Shown here piece after piece: positions 1 through 8,206 of a stretch of DNA of 64,000 nucleotides. Source of the stretch: Paenibacillus montanisoli (lineage in GTDB: Bacteria; Bacillota; Bacilli; Paenibacillales; Paenibacillaceae); the NCBI RefSeq assembly GCF_003268025.1, contig NZ_QLUW01000002.1:930001-994000 (forward strand). The letters are read 5' to 3'. The position numbers and the translations under genes are program-made. Each line of letters starts with the position of its first letter. Position 1 is the first letter of the stretch. Below the pieces are notes generated by a model. It was not told the DNA's origin. It did no database searches and saw only the letters and a list, made by a program, of their open reading frames with translations.

Positions 1-993
1 CTCGGAATACCTCACGAGCGGATACGGGTTCCATCCGCGCTTCACCGTCGCTTCCTCCAGCTGTTTATCGGCAAGCGGCAGACCGTCCAGCTTGATCGCT
101 CTGATCTTATCTTTAATGCCCTTCAGCATCTCTTTATCGACGATATCGTCGATATAGGCAATACATACATCGGTCTGCGTACGTTCACCTACACGCATGA
201 TTTCGTAACGGAGCTGCTTGTCGCGCAGCCGGCGGCGGACTAAGGTTACGTTGACGAGCATCGTTTCCACGAAACCGTCCCGTGCGCCGCGGACGACACG
301 TTCGAGTGACGGCTCATCCGGACTCCTGGCAGGAAAAGCCTTTGCGTCGATGATGAGCACAATCGGTTCCCCTTCGATATACATCGCAGTACCGCCGGCC
401 AGAACAGCCGACATCATTCTATCCCAATCCGACTCCTGCGCCACTTGAATGGCAGGCACATAAAGATCGAGAAAGTCATGCATGACATGCGAGGAAAGAT
501 CGTCGGTCTGCAGGTAGGTCAGCCGCTTTAACACCTCGGTCAGCATCGTTCCATGGGCGAAGCCGTTCATGAATAAGAACGATACCCGCTTGTTGGCGTA
601 GGTCATTTCGCGCACGACCACATCAAAGCTTTTCTTATAGCCGAGCTCTTCCTCCAGCTTCTGCAGGTAGGCTTCCATTTGAAGCGGGATCGGCACCTTC
701 GGCTTCTCATTCTCTTTGCTAGGCTGCTTGCGGTGTCCCATAATCGGCTGCTGATCCTCATCGTGAGGGAATTCGGAGATTCGGATGTCTTCGTACTCCT
801 CCGCCTCCTGCCCCGCTCCCGCGCCCGCCTCCAAGCCGGCATCAGCGCTTAGAATCATCTCGGATTCCAAATCAGCATCATCGATCTCCGGCGTGTTCTT
901 CAATATTCCTTCACTGTCGTACCAAAAAACATGAACGGGCTTCTTAAATCCCGATTCCGGATGATTGTCTTTGCCATGCTCACGTTCGCTCAT
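1..993 (-). CDS. spoVAF: SpoVAF, GerA-type spore membrane protein (3' end outside window)
   Basis: Starts at ATG 993 behind AGGAAAGGA and runs off the left edge, so 331 codons are visible. It belongs to the GerA A-subunit family: the conserved soluble-domain segment with ERVVRGARDGFVE is at about residues 230-241, followed by the RRRLRDKQLR stretch and a DVCIAYIDDIVD segment. The membrane half lies outside the window. SpoVAF proteins act in the spore inner membrane during germination. The first ~105 residues are acidic and Ala/Gly/Glu-rich, and precede the family domain that starts near residue 113; B. subtilis SpoVAF lacks such a tail. The gene follows spoVAB by 32 nt, which suggests co-transcription with spoVAA-spoVAB. 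A generic GerXA receptor subunit cannot be fully excluded. Confidence 0.85.
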   Translation of the reverse strand, partial: MSEREHGKDNHPESGFKKPVHVFWYDSEGILKNTPEIDDADLESEMILSADAGLEAGAGAGQEAEEYEDIRISEFPHDEDQQPIMGHRKQPSKENEKPKVPIPLQMEAYLQKLEEELGYKKSFDVVVREMTYANKRVSFLFMNGFAHGTMLTEVLKRLTYLQTDDLSSHVMHDFLDLYVPAIQVAQESDWDRMMSAVLAGGTAMYIEGEPIVLIIDAKAFPARSPDEPSLERVVRGARDGFVETMLVNVTLVRRRLRDKQLRYEIMRVGERTQTDVCIAYIDDIVDKEMLKGIKDKIRAIKLDGLPLADKQLEEATVKRGWNPYPLVRYSE

Positions 994-1025
994 CGCTTCT
1001 CGATCCTTTCCTCAGCATAGATTTG

Positions 1026-1472
1026 TTACGATCCGTCATCCATCCACTGAAACACGAGCCAATCAAACAAGGACCCCGTCACTTTCCCAAGCACCATAGC
1101 ATAGACCAGGCTGACCAAATAATTGCTGAGCCGCAAACGCTTTGCCAGGATCGGCAGCACATTCATCACTTCGGTCAAGGCAGCGCCGAGCATGCCGACA
1201 AAAATGCCGTCGAATGTTCCGATCAATGGCAATGTCAGCCATTTCGGCAGCCAAAAGCGAAACTCCAGAAAATCCGCAAACGACCAGAAAACCGCCCCGC
1301 TCACGACAGCCGTTTCAAACCAGATGGATTTGCGGTACGCGTAGGCAATTTGCGCCAATCTCGGAATGAGGTCCAGCACAATCAAGAGCGCGACGAGCGC
1401 ACTGCCTACGCCGAGACCGCCGGCAAAGCCGAGTATCGCGACAAATAGGTTCGCAGCGTACGTTCTAGCCAT
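1026..1472 (-). CDS. spoVAB: Stage V sporulation protein AB
   Basis: 148 residues, close to the 141 of B. subtilis SpoVAB, and hydrophobic throughout with about four membrane segments (residues ~6-38, 52-70, 80-103, 115-140). SpoVA proteins form the inner-membrane apparatus that moves dipicolinic acid into the forespore and out again at germination; AB is an accessory subunit of unknown exact role. ATG 1472 has GGAGACAAGCG just upstream and overlaps the end of spoVAA by 8 nt, so translation is probably coupled. Identification rests on sequence character plus position between spoVAA and spoVAF. Confidence 0.9.
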   Translation of the reverse strand: MARTYAANLFVAILGFAGGLGVGSALVALLIVLDLIPRLAQIAYAYRKSIWFETAVVSGAVFWSFADFLEFRFWLPKWLTLPLIGTFDGIFVGMLGAALTEVMNVLPILAKRLRLSNYLVSLVYAMVLGKVTGSLFDWLVFQWMDDGS

Positions 1473-2139
1473 CGCTTGTCTCCGCTTCCGGCCGCTTCTG
1501 TACCTCTGCCGTCCCGCCGGATGCCGTTTTCTTGCGCATTTCGTCGGCGATCACATAGGCGTTGACATTTTCCTCGTACATATACAGCTCAACCTCCAGC
1601 GGATTGGGCTCCTCATTGAATCGTTTGCGGAACAGATGGTTGAAAAAAATTAGCATGCCGACACCGATCCCAACGGAATACGGGACCTGAAACCAGAGCG
1701 GATGCTTCGTCTTCTTGCCGGTGACCAGCTCCGTGATCCGCACATGGACCTCCTTCATGCTGACATCGGTATGGAAATTCATGATCGCGAGCCCGGAGCC
1801 GAAAAACAGCAGCAGCCACGTGGTGAGGAGCAGCGCGAGCCTTGGCTTTTTCGGCGCATCCGCGACAATGACGAGCACCTCTTGGTCACCGTAGGTGTCA
1901 ATGACAATCTCCGGTTCCGCTTCTCGGACCAGCTTCACGATCTGGAGCAAATCGATGACAACCCGATTGCCGTCCTTCTGGGTGTGGCGGTGAAGCACTA
2001 ACGCCGACAGCCGCTTCTCCGTCTCGGGGTTGCTGGCAAATAATCGAGCTGCCCGACCTAAAGTGATATGTTCTCCGGGTTTGATGCCTATGCGCTTTCG
2101 CAGCCGCAAATGAAGACTGGATGGCATATTGGAGCTCAT
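1465..2139 (-). CDS. spoVAA: Stage V sporulation protein AA
   Basis: 224 residues (206 in B. subtilis). The N-terminal half (to about residue 115) is soluble, with the segment LRLRKRIGIKPGEHITLG. Two membrane helices follow, around residues 120-140 and 172-190. The C-terminus is charged. ATG 2139 was chosen because a GGGGGGAG ribosome site lies 5 nt upstream; an in-frame ATG at 2163 has a weaker site. It is the first gene of the spoVA cluster, expressed in the forespore, and is preceded by a sigma-G-type promoter. It takes part in dipicolinate uptake and release together with the other SpoVA proteins. Confidence 0.92.
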   Translation of the reverse strand: MSSNMPSSLHLRLRKRIGIKPGEHITLGRAARLFASNPETEKRLSALVLHRHTQKDGNRVVIDLLQIVKLVREAEPEIVIDTYGDQEVLVIVADAPKKPRLALLLTTWLLLFFGSGLAIMNFHTDVSMKEVHVRITELVTGKKTKHPLWFQVPYSVGIGVGMLIFFNHLFRKRFNEEPNPLEVELYMYEENVNAYVIADEMRKKTASGGTAEVQKRPEAETSDG

Positions 2140-2174
2140 GCGGCACTCCCCCCTTGCAGTCATGATTTCCTTGT

Positions 2175-2204
2175 TAGTATGATTAAAGGAGCGCAAGGAT
2201 AAAC
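2175..2204 (-). promoter_or_regulatory. Putative sigma-G promoter of spoVA
   Basis: On the minus strand GTTTA (2204-2200), an 18-nt spacer and CATACTA (2181-2175) match the sigma-G consensus GHATR-N18-CATNMTA in all but one base. It lies 36 nt upstream of the spoVAA start and just downstream of the sigF terminator, where a forespore promoter for spoVA is expected from B. subtilis. Confidence 0.75.
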
Positions 2205-2216
2205 AGAGCAAACACA

Positions 2217-2258
2217 GCAAAAAAAGCCAAATCGCCCCGAGGGACAATTTGGCTTTTT
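2217..2258 (-). terminator. Intrinsic terminator after sigF
   Basis: AAAAAGCCAAAT (2221-2232) pairs with ATTTGGCTTTTT (2247-2258). Read on the minus strand the stem is followed by a T-run, 12 nt after the sigF stop. It separates the spoIIA operon from spoVA. Confidence 0.9.
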
Positions 2259-2269
2259 CGCATGAACGT

Positions 2270-3025
2270 TCACTGCGCAATTTGATTGCGTATGAGCTGC
2301 AATATTTTTTTCTCCAGCCGAGATACCTGCACCTGTGAGATGCCCAGCCGGGCCGCGACCTCCGATTGGGTCTGGTCACGGTAATACCGGAGAAATACGA
2401 TGAGCCGCTCCCGCTCCGATAACCCGCCGATCGCTTCGTTCAACGCAAGCTTATCGAACCAGCGCTCCTGCGAATCGTCGGCGATTTGATCCATCAGCGT
2501 AATGGGATCACCGTCGTTCTCGAACACCGTCTCATGAATGGACGTTGGCGGCTTGTTCGCTTCCTGGGCGAAGACGACGTCCTCGGGCGTGATGCCGAGG
2601 TGGTCCGCCACCTCTTTGATCGTCGGAAGACGGCCAAGCACCTTGGACAGCTCGTCCTTGGTCTTGCGCACCTTATTCGCGGTTTCCTTAAGCGAACGGC
2701 TCACTTTGAGCGTGCCGTCGTCCCGAAGAAAACGCTGAATTTCGCCAATAATCATCGGGACGGCATAGGTCGAGAACTTCACCTCATAGGAAAGATCGAA
2801 TTTATCGACTGACTTGAGCAAGCCGATACAGCCGATCTGGAACAAATCTTCCGGCTCGTAGCCCCGGCCCATAAACCGCTGAACAACGGACCAAACAAGC
2901 CGGATGTTGCATTGCACGAGCGTGTCGCGCGCGAGCGTGTCTCCCGATTGACTTAGCGCAATGAGCCGCTTGACCTCGGAATCATCCAAATAAGGCTGCG
3001 CCGTTTGTTTCATATCGACTTCCAT
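2270..3025 (-). CDS. sigF: RNA polymerase sigma-F factor
   Basis: 251 residues, first forespore-specific sigma factor. Region 2 spans residues ~35-105 with the core-binding segment YEPEDLFQIGCIGLLK and the -10-recognition stretch around FSTYAVPMIIGEIQRF. Region 3 runs ~110-185. Region 4 runs ~195-250 with a helix-turn-helix near 219-240 (SEVAARLGISQVQVSRLEKK). A frame continues upstream to a TTG at 3034, but ATG 3025 has AGGGG 9 nt upstream and aligns with the B. subtilis start MDVEVKK. SigF is held inactive by SpoIIAB until SpoIIAA releases it. It is the last gene of the spoIIA operon, 20 nt after spoIIAB. Confidence 0.97.
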   Translation of the reverse strand: MEVDMKQTAQPYLDDSEVKRLIALSQSGDTLARDTLVQCNIRLVWSVVQRFMGRGYEPEDLFQIGCIGLLKSVDKFDLSYEVKFSTYAVPMIIGEIQRFLRDDGTLKVSRSLKETANKVRKTKDELSKVLGRLPTIKEVADHLGITPEDVVFAQEANKPPTSIHETVFENDGDPITLMDQIADDSQERWFDKLALNEAIGGLSERERLIVFLRYYRDQTQSEVAARLGISQVQVSRLEKKILQLIRNQIAQ

Positions 3026-3045
3026 GCGGTCCAACCCCTATGCGC

Positions 3046-3492
3046 CTAATTAAAAAGCGCTTTTTTCGATTCGATGCGCTTCGTCATCGCAATAGACGTC
3101 CCTTGGCCCGGCTCGCTGCACACGTCGAAGCCGTCCATGAAATTTTCCATGATGGTAAAGCCCATCCCGGAACGCTCCATATTCGGTTTAGAGGTGTACA
3201 GAGGCTGGCGCGCAAGCTCCAAGTCCTCAATGCCTCTGCCCTTGTCTCTCACCGTAAGCTTCACGACATCGCCTTCGATAACGCCCTCGATCGTTACCAT
3301 ACCGCTCGGATCGCTGTCATAGCCGTGAATAATCGCATTGGTCACTGCCTCGGAGATGGCCGTCTTCAAATCATTCAGCTCATCCATCGTCGGGTCCAGC
3401 TGGGATACGAACGCGGCAACCGCAACACGCGCGAACGCTTCATTTTCCGAACGTGCGGAGAATGAAAGTGTCATCTCGTTTCTACCGTTCAT
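3046..3492 (-). CDS. spoIIAB: Anti-sigma-F factor / serine kinase SpoIIAB
   Basis: 148 residues (146 in B. subtilis). GHKL-type ATPase: N-box with [11 protein letters not shown] (~residues 48-57), G1 box DKGRGIED (~83-90), G2-like [13 protein letters not shown]. It binds and inhibits sigma-F and phosphorylates SpoIIAA. ATG 3492 was chosen because GGAGG sits 7 nt upstream and it aligns with the B. subtilis start; the open frame continues upstream without support. The start overlaps the spoIIAA stop as ATGA, implying translational coupling and matched partner levels. Confidence 0.97.
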   Translation of the reverse strand: MNGRNEMTLSFSARSENEAFARVAVAAFVSQLDPTMDELNDLKTAISEAVTNAIIHGYDSDPSGMVTIEGVIEGDVVKLTVRDKGRGIEDLELARQPLYTSKPNMERSGMGFTIMENFMDGFDVCSEPGQGTSIAMTKRIESKKALFN

Positions 3493-3842
3493 GAAACGAC
3501 CTCCAAACTTGTGAGCGCGAGCCGCTCGTTCTCGTGAATCGGCAATATTTTGAACAAACCAGACAGCTCGAACAGCCGGTAGACGCTTTGGTTCACGTCG
3601 CATACGACCATTTTGCCGCCTTTGGCTTTCAACTGTTTGTACCGGCCGAGAATCACGCCAAGTCCTGAGCTGTCCATAAACAACAGGTCTTTCAGGCTGA
3701 GAATGACATGGGCGCTGTTGCCGTGCAATATCGCTTCTTCCATCTTGAAACGGACAACATCCGCGGTATGGTGATCAAGCTCGCCCCGCAGTCTGACGAT
3801 GAGTACATCACGGTAATGCTCTAGTTCAACCTGAAGGCTCAT
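3489..3842 (-). CDS. spoIIAA: Anti-anti-sigma factor SpoIIAA
   Basis: 117 residues, exactly the B. subtilis length. STAS domain protein; the phosphorylation site is Ser58 in [14 protein letters not shown]. In its unphosphorylated form it displaces sigma-F from SpoIIAB. ATG 3842 is preferred over GTG 3854, because AGGAG abuts the GTG but lies 11 nt from the ATG. First gene of spoIIAA-spoIIAB-sigF, with a sigma-H-type promoter 80 nt upstream. Confidence 0.97.
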   Translation of the reverse strand: MSLQVELEHYRDVLIVRLRGELDHHTADVVRFKMEEAILHGNSAHVILSLKDLLFMDSSGLGVILGRYKQLKAKGGKMVVCDVNQSVYRLFELSGLFKILPIHENERLALTSLEVVS

Positions 3843-3922
3843 ACTCTTGTTCACTCCTAAACTTCAATTTTTCGGAGCACAAGCTATCCTCGGAACACTC
3901 GGATAGGTTAGTGTTGAACAAG

Positions 3923-3952
3923 CAATTCTACGCCTTGGCTTTCTTTTCCTGC
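3923..3952 (-). promoter_or_regulatory. Putative sigma-H promoter of spoIIA with adjacent 0A-like box
   Basis: On the minus strand GCAGGAAAA (3952-3944), 12-nt spacer, GTAGAATTG (3931-3923). This matches the sigma-H consensus RnAGGAwWW-N12-RnnGAATww at all but the last defined position. Just upstream, TTTGTCGGG (3963-3955) resembles a Spo0A box (consensus TTTGTCRAA) with two mismatches. Sigma-H plus Spo0A control of spoIIA is established in B. subtilis. It implies that here spoIIA has its own promoter separate from dacF. Confidence 0.75.
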
Positions 3953-4006
3953 CACCCGACAAAACTAGAAGCAGAGCGCTAAGAGCAGACAAAAACCATC
4001 AACTTT

Positions 4007-5200
4007 CTAGCTGAACAAACTGCCGCAAGACCGCTTGAACAAGGTCCACCAGCCGGCACGTTTGACCGATGCAGGGGAATCGACCGCAAACTCGGTCAGC
4101 ACCTGATCGCCCTGGAACACAATCAGCTTGCCGATCGGCTCGTTGATCGTAATCGGCGCTTTCAGCGGCTGAAGCTGCAGCTCATAGCGGATGTCTTTCA
4201 CGGAGCTGCCTTTCTTGAGCAGAACGCTGTAGGAATGCTTCGCCGTCAGCTGAAGCTTCGGCAAGACGCCTTTTTCGACCGAAACGACGCCCATCTGGTC
4301 GCCCTTCTTGAAGATCGTGTGGTTCATATATTGCGCGAACGAATAATCGAACATTTGGGAAACTTCGGCGTTGCGTGTCTTCGTATTCGGCTCGCCCATG
4401 ACGACGGCGATTACGCGAAGGTTGTCCCGGCGTGCAGTTGCGGTCAAGCAAAATTTCGCTTCGCTCGTAAAACCGGTTTTCAGCCCGTCGGCACCCGTAT
4501 AGAAGCGGACCAGCTTGTTCGTATTGACGAGCCAGAACGGCTTCTCGCTCGATTTGCGCAGGTAATCCTGGTAAAGGCCGGTATATTTCGTAATTTCGCT
4601 ATGCTTCAGCAGCTCTCTCGACATGATGGCGATGTCATGCGCCGAGGAGTAATGATCGGTTGCCGGAAGCCCGTTGCAATTGGCAAAATGGGTATTCTTC
4701 AAGCCGAGCTCCTGCGCGCGTTTATTCATCATGTCGACGAATGCCGCTTCGGTGCCGGCGATTTTTTCAGCCATCGCGACGGATGCGTCGTTGCCGGAGG
4801 CAAGCGCGATGCCCTTCAGCATCTCTTCCACGCTCATCTGCTCGCCCGGCTCCAAAAAGATCTGCGAACCTCCCATAGAAGCGGCATATTCGCTCGTGGA
4901 TACTTTATCCGTCAGCTTGATGCGGCCTTCATCCAGCGATTCCATAATGAGCAGCATCGTCATGACTTTCGTGATGCTGGCCGGCGGCAAGGCGGCATGG
5001 CTGTTTTTCTCGTAAATGATCGTACCGCTGTCCGCATCCATCAGAATCGCGGATCGTGCGGACGGCGCCAAATCCGCTGCGCTTGCGGCCTGTCCCGCAT
5101 TCGGAGCGGCTCCTTCTTTGGCCCAAGCTGCGGCCGGTGCTGTCAGAACGAATATCGCCGTTATACTTGCGGCGAGCATTTGCTTCCATTTGCTGTTCAT
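4007..5200 (-). CDS. dacF: D-alanyl-D-alanine carboxypeptidase DacF
   Basis: 397 residues (389 in B. subtilis). Secreted penicillin-binding protein of the S11 peptidase family, which trims peptidoglycan stem peptides during spore cortex synthesis. Signal peptide at residues ~1-27 ending AAAWA. Catalytic motifs: Ser75-X-X-Lys78 (SITK), Ser135-Gly-Asn137, and Lys241-Thr-Gly243. A C-terminal PBP5-like beta domain follows. ATG 5200 has AGGAGGAG upstream; the frame extends further 5' without a ribosome site. Located directly upstream of spoIIAA as in B. subtilis, but separated by 164 nt carrying a sigma-H promoter. Confidence 0.95.
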   Translation of the reverse strand: MNSKWKQMLAASITAIFVLTAPAAAWAKEGAAPNAGQAASAADLAPSARSAILMDADSGTIIYEKNSHAALPPASITKVMTMLLIMESLDEGRIKLTDKVSTSEYAASMGGSQIFLEPGEQMSVEEMLKGIALASGNDASVAMAEKIAGTEAAFVDMMNKRAQELGLKNTHFANCNGLPATDHYSSAHDIAIMSRELLKHSEITKYTGLYQDYLRKSSEKPFWLVNTNKLVRFYTGADGLKTGFTSEAKFCLTATARRDNLRVIAVVMGEPNTKTRNAEVSQMFDYSFAQYMNHTIFKKGDQMGVVSVEKGVLPKLQLTAKHSYSVLLKKGSSVKDIRYELQLQPLKAPITINEPIGKLIVFQGDQVLTEFAVDSPASVKRAGWWTLFKRSCGSLFS

Positions 5201-5336
5201 CGATTGTTCTCCTCCTGAAAAGATGCCCGCGGCAAAGCAAGGCCGCAACTCGGCTAATATCTCATTCCTATTGTGGACTAGTGGCGTGCAAAATATTCCA
5301 ATTTTTTCATTGAAAATGAAAACGGTGGGGAAACAG

Positions 5337-5615
5337 ATGTAGTACTCACAGGACACCTCTTACGTCGTTTCCGCGTAAATCGATCCAATGTAGTGCTCTC
5401 AGGGCACCTCTTGCGTCGTTTCCGCGTAAATCGAGCCAATGTAGTGCACTCAGGGCACCTCTTGCATCGTTTTCGCGTAAATCGAGCCAATGTAGTGCTC
5501 ACAGGGCACTACTTACGTCGTTTTCGCGTAAATCGAGCCAATGTAGTGCTCACAGGGCACTACTTACGTCGTTTTCTCCTCCAATAGAGCAGATGTAGTG
5601 CTTTCTGGGCGCTCC
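5337..5615. repeat. 51-bp tandem repeat, five units plus a degenerate sixth
   Basis: Units begin at 5337, 5388, 5439, 5490 and 5541 with an exact 51-bp period; a decayed partial unit starts at 5593. Each unit has a GTAGTGC...GCAC-type inverted repeat (perfect GTAGTGC/GCACTAC, 7-nt loop, in units 4 and 5) and most have a second stem TTACG/CGTAA. The array fills most of the 486-nt gap between dacF and the pdp terminator. Because 51 is a multiple of three, the minus strand stays open as a 17-residue Arg/Lys-rich repeat, but there is no ribosome site and I do not treat it as coding. The rest of the gap (5201-5336) shows nothing I can name. Confidence 0.95.
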
Positions 5616-5631
5616 ATGCGATCTGTCAAAC

Positions 5632-5664
5632 AAAAAAAGACCGAACAGGACATCAGCCCTGTTC
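5632..5664 (-). terminator. Intrinsic terminator after pdp
   Basis: GAACAGG (5643-5649) pairs with CCTGTTC (5658-5664). On the minus strand the stem is followed by GGTCTTTTTTTG. It lies 22 nt after the pdp stop. Confidence 0.9.
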
Positions 5665-5686
5665 AGCCTCTTTCAAAAACACCTGT

Positions 5687-7015
5687 TTAAAACCGCTGCA
5701 CGCCCTGCTCCGTCACGACGGACAATAGCAGCGGCGAAGGCGACACGGGCTCGCCGCTGAACGTGTACGCGCTTTGCACGCGCCGAATGACGTCGCGGAC
5801 GGATGCGTTGTCCTCGCGTACATGAAGCAGCGCAAGCGTTTCGCCTTTCCGCACGTGATCGCCGACTTTACGCTGCAGCACAACGCCTACGGCATAGTCG
5901 ATGACCGACTCCTTCGTCGCGCGGCCGGCGCCAAGCAGCATCGCCGCAAGCCCCAGCTCCTCGGCTTGGATGGCCGCTACATAGCCGTCCGCCTCGGACG
6001 GCACCTCGAGCACGAGAGGTGCCTGCGGCAGCAGCGACGGATCATCCGCTACGGCCGGGTTACCGCCCTGCGCCGCTACGAACACCTTAAACTTCTCCAG
6101 CGCTGCACCGGAATACAACCGGTCACGCAGCATCGCATCCGCTTCCGCCAGGCTGCCTGCCCGCCCGCCCAGCACCACCATGTGCGAGCTGAGCGCCAAG
6201 CAGAGCGTTGTCAGATCCTCCGGTCCTTTGCCATGCAGCGTGTCGATCGCCTCCTGCACCTCGAGCGCATTGCCGATCGCGTAGCCGAGCGGTTGATCCA
6301 TGTCGCTGATGAGCGCCGCCGTCTGTCGGCCAACCTCCGTTCCGATCTCGACCATCGCCTTGGCCAGCTTCTCGGAATCCTCCAGCGTCTTCATGAAAGC
6401 GCCGCTGCCTGTTTTCACATCGAGCACGATGGCATCCGCGCCGGCTGCAATCTTTTTGCTCATTACGGAGCTCGCTATAAGCGGAATGGATTCCACGGTT
6501 GCGGTTACATCGCGAAGCGCGTACAGCTTCTTGTCGGCAGGCGTCATGTTGCCGCTCTGACCGACAATCGCCAGCCCGATGTCATTCACTTGCGCGATGA
6601 ACTCGTCCCGAGTCAGCTCGGTGCGGAAGCCTGCCATAGCCTCCATTTTGTCGATGGTACCGCCCGTATGTCCAAGGCCCCGGCCGGACATCTTCGCTAC
6701 AGGAACGCCGCAGGAAGCGACAAGCGGGCCGATAATCAGACTTGTTTTATCGCCGACGCCGCCGGTGCTGTGTTTATCGACCTTAATGCCGTGAATCGGG
6801 GACAAATCGACTTGATCGCCCGACTCCGCCATCGCCATGGTTAAATTAGCCGTTTCCTCCGCGTTCATGCCGCGAAAAAAAACAGCCATTGCCCAGGCCG
6901 AGAGCTGATAATCAGGGATGTCGCCTTGGCAATAGCCTTTTATAAGAAATGACAGCTCGTCCTTCGACAAGGCGCCGCCATTTCGTTTCTTGTGGATGAT
7001 ATCGACTGCTCGCAA
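5687..7015 (-). CDS. pdp: Pyrimidine-nucleoside phosphorylase
   Basis: 442 residues; B. subtilis Pdp is 433. Catalyses phosphorolysis of thymidine, deoxyuridine and uridine to base plus (deoxy)ribose-1-phosphate. The family signature [17 protein letters not shown] is at ~109-125 and the phosphate/substrate loop [12 protein letters not shown] at ~81-92. Glycosyltransferase family 3 fold with a small helical N-domain, alpha/beta core and C-terminal domain. The start is TTG 7015, supported by AGGAGG 9 nt upstream. It follows the Spo0E-like gene and ends the salvage cluster punA-deoB whose products share the pentose-1-phosphate pathway. Confidence 0.96.
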   Translation of the reverse strand: MRAVDIIHKKRNGGALSKDELSFLIKGYCQGDIPDYQLSAWAMAVFFRGMNAEETANLTMAMAESGDQVDLSPIHGIKVDKHSTGGVGDKTSLIIGPLVASCGVPVAKMSGRGLGHTGGTIDKMEAMAGFRTELTRDEFIAQVNDIGLAIVGQSGNMTPADKKLYALRDVTATVESIPLIASSVMSKKIAAGADAIVLDVKTGSGAFMKTLEDSEKLAKAMVEIGTEVGRQTAALISDMDQPLGYAIGNALEVQEAIDTLHGKGPEDLTTLCLALSSHMVVLGGRAGSLAEADAMLRDRLYSGAALEKFKVFVAAQGGNPAVADDPSLLPQAPLVLEVPSEADGYVAAIQAEELGLAAMLLGAGRATKESVIDYAVGVVLQRKVGDHVRKGETLALLHVREDNASVRDVIRRVQSAYTFSGEPVSPSPLLLSVVTEQGVQRF

Positions 7016-7063
7016 GCGGATGAGCCTCCTTATGTATTCACCATATCTGTAAACGGCCCCGGA

Positions 7064-7237
7064 TCATCGCCTGGCACTCAAAGCCTTGGTCTTTTCTGTC
7101 TGCACCTTGACGATCAACTGGTCAAGCGTTTGGGAAAGCTGGATGACGTCCCGGTCCAGAAACGAATCCTTTCTCATCGCAGCGTCAACTAATTGCCCGC
7201 GGAGTCGTTCCAGGCGGCGATAACTATGATTGTCCAT
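7064..7237 (-). CDS. Spo0E-like aspartyl-phosphate phosphatase (57 aa)
   Basis: Small gene of 57 residues. It reads as a two-helix protein with the Spo0E family signature SQTLD at residues 35-39 followed by LI, after an N-terminal amphipathic helix containing RRLERLRGQL. Family members dephosphorylate Spo0A-P and so delay sporulation; the Ser-Gln-X-X-Asp motif supplies the catalytic Asp (Asp39 here). ATG 7237 is the natural start; the ribosome site (GGGGATTGG) is modest. It lies between punA and pdp in the same direction, 114 nt after punA. Role inferred from the motif only; YnzD/YisI-type paralogues have the same size. Confidence 0.8.
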   Translation of the reverse strand: MDNHSYRRLERLRGQLVDAAMRKDSFLDRDVIQLSQTLDQLIVKVQTEKTKALSARR

Positions 7238-7351
7238 GAAATTCCAATCCCCACTTTTATAGTGTACTTTCAGTCACGGACATTATACGACGACAAGCGG
7301 ACAAAAGAATGTCACAATCAGTCGAGGCATTTGTTACAATTTTGTTACAAC

Positions 7352-8176
7352 CTACAACAACGAAATAACCCCTTTTACGAGACCAAGGAACTGGGTTTTC
7401 ACGCGCTCCGTCGTTTCCATCACCTCATCATGCGACAGCGGCTGATCCAAAATGCCCGAAGCCATGTTGCTGATGCAGCTAATGCCGAGAACTTCCATGC
7501 CGGAATGGCTGGCCGCGATCACCTCGGAAACGGTCGACATCCCGACGGCATCCGCGCCTAAAATACGCATCATGCGAATTTCCGCAGGCGTTTCGTAAGA
7601 CGGTCCGAGCACGGCGATATAAACGCCTTCTTGCAGCGAGAACCCTTGCTCCGCGGCAACGCCTCTCGCAAGCTCGCGCAAACGTTTGCTGTACGGCTGC
7701 GACATATCCGGAAAACGGGCGCCAAGCTCCTTGTCGTTTGGTCCGACAAGCGGGTTGCGGCCTTGGAAATTGATATGGTCGCTGATGAGCATCAGATCGC
7801 CCGGGTTATAGCTGGTGTTGACGCCGCCGGCGGCATTCGTGACGACGAGCTTCGAAGCGCCGATCGCTTTCATGACGCGCACCGGAAAGGCGGTCAAATC
7901 CGGTCCATAGCCTTCGTACAGGTGGAACCTGCCGCGCATCAAGACAACCGGACGGCCGGACAGCTTGCCGATCATCAGCTCGCCCGCATGGCCTTCAACC
8001 GTCGATAGCGGAAAGTGCGGAATTTCATCATACGGAATCGTAACCGCCTCTTCGATGTGATCGCCAAGAATGCCAAGCCCGGAGCCCATAATGAGGCCGA
8101 CCTCCGGTTTTATCGCGATTTTCGAATTGATATAGGCTGCTGCTTCTTGAATATGGGATGCTTTAAGATTGTTCAT
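7352..8176 (-). CDS. punA: Purine-nucleoside phosphorylase
   Basis: 274 residues, trimeric PNP type (PunA/PupG, ~271 in B. subtilis). Cleaves inosine and guanosine with phosphate. Visible family segments: IMGSGLGILGD (~29-39), RFHLYEGY (~83-90), the LVVTNAAGGVN loop (~110-120), and GMSTVSEVIAASHSGMEVLGISCISN near 218-243 with the purine-site residues. ATG 8176 has AGGAGG 7 nt upstream. Follows deoB by 30 nt and is very likely in the same operon. Confidence 0.96.
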   Translation of the reverse strand: MNNLKASHIQEAAAYINSKIAIKPEVGLIMGSGLGILGDHIEEAVTIPYDEIPHFPLSTVEGHAGELMIGKLSGRPVVLMRGRFHLYEGYGPDLTAFPVRVMKAIGASKLVVTNAAGGVNTSYNPGDLMLISDHINFQGRNPLVGPNDKELGARFPDMSQPYSKRLRELARGVAAEQGFSLQEGVYIAVLGPSYETPAEIRMMRILGADAVGMSTVSEVIAASHSGMEVLGISCISNMASGILDQPLSHDEVMETTERVKTQFLGLVKGVISLL

Positions 8177-8206
8177 CGACGAACCTCCTGTAAATGGGAT
8201 TAAGAC

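Noticed and set aside
5278-5502. Minus-strand frame with 17-residue Arg/Lys/Cys-rich repeats over the 51-bp array
   Set aside because: It exists only because the repeat period is a multiple of three; no ribosome site, no plausible protein character, and the opposite strand is open in the same way.
5337-5615. CRISPR array
   Set aside because: The units are contiguous tandem copies with no unique spacers, and no cas genes are present.
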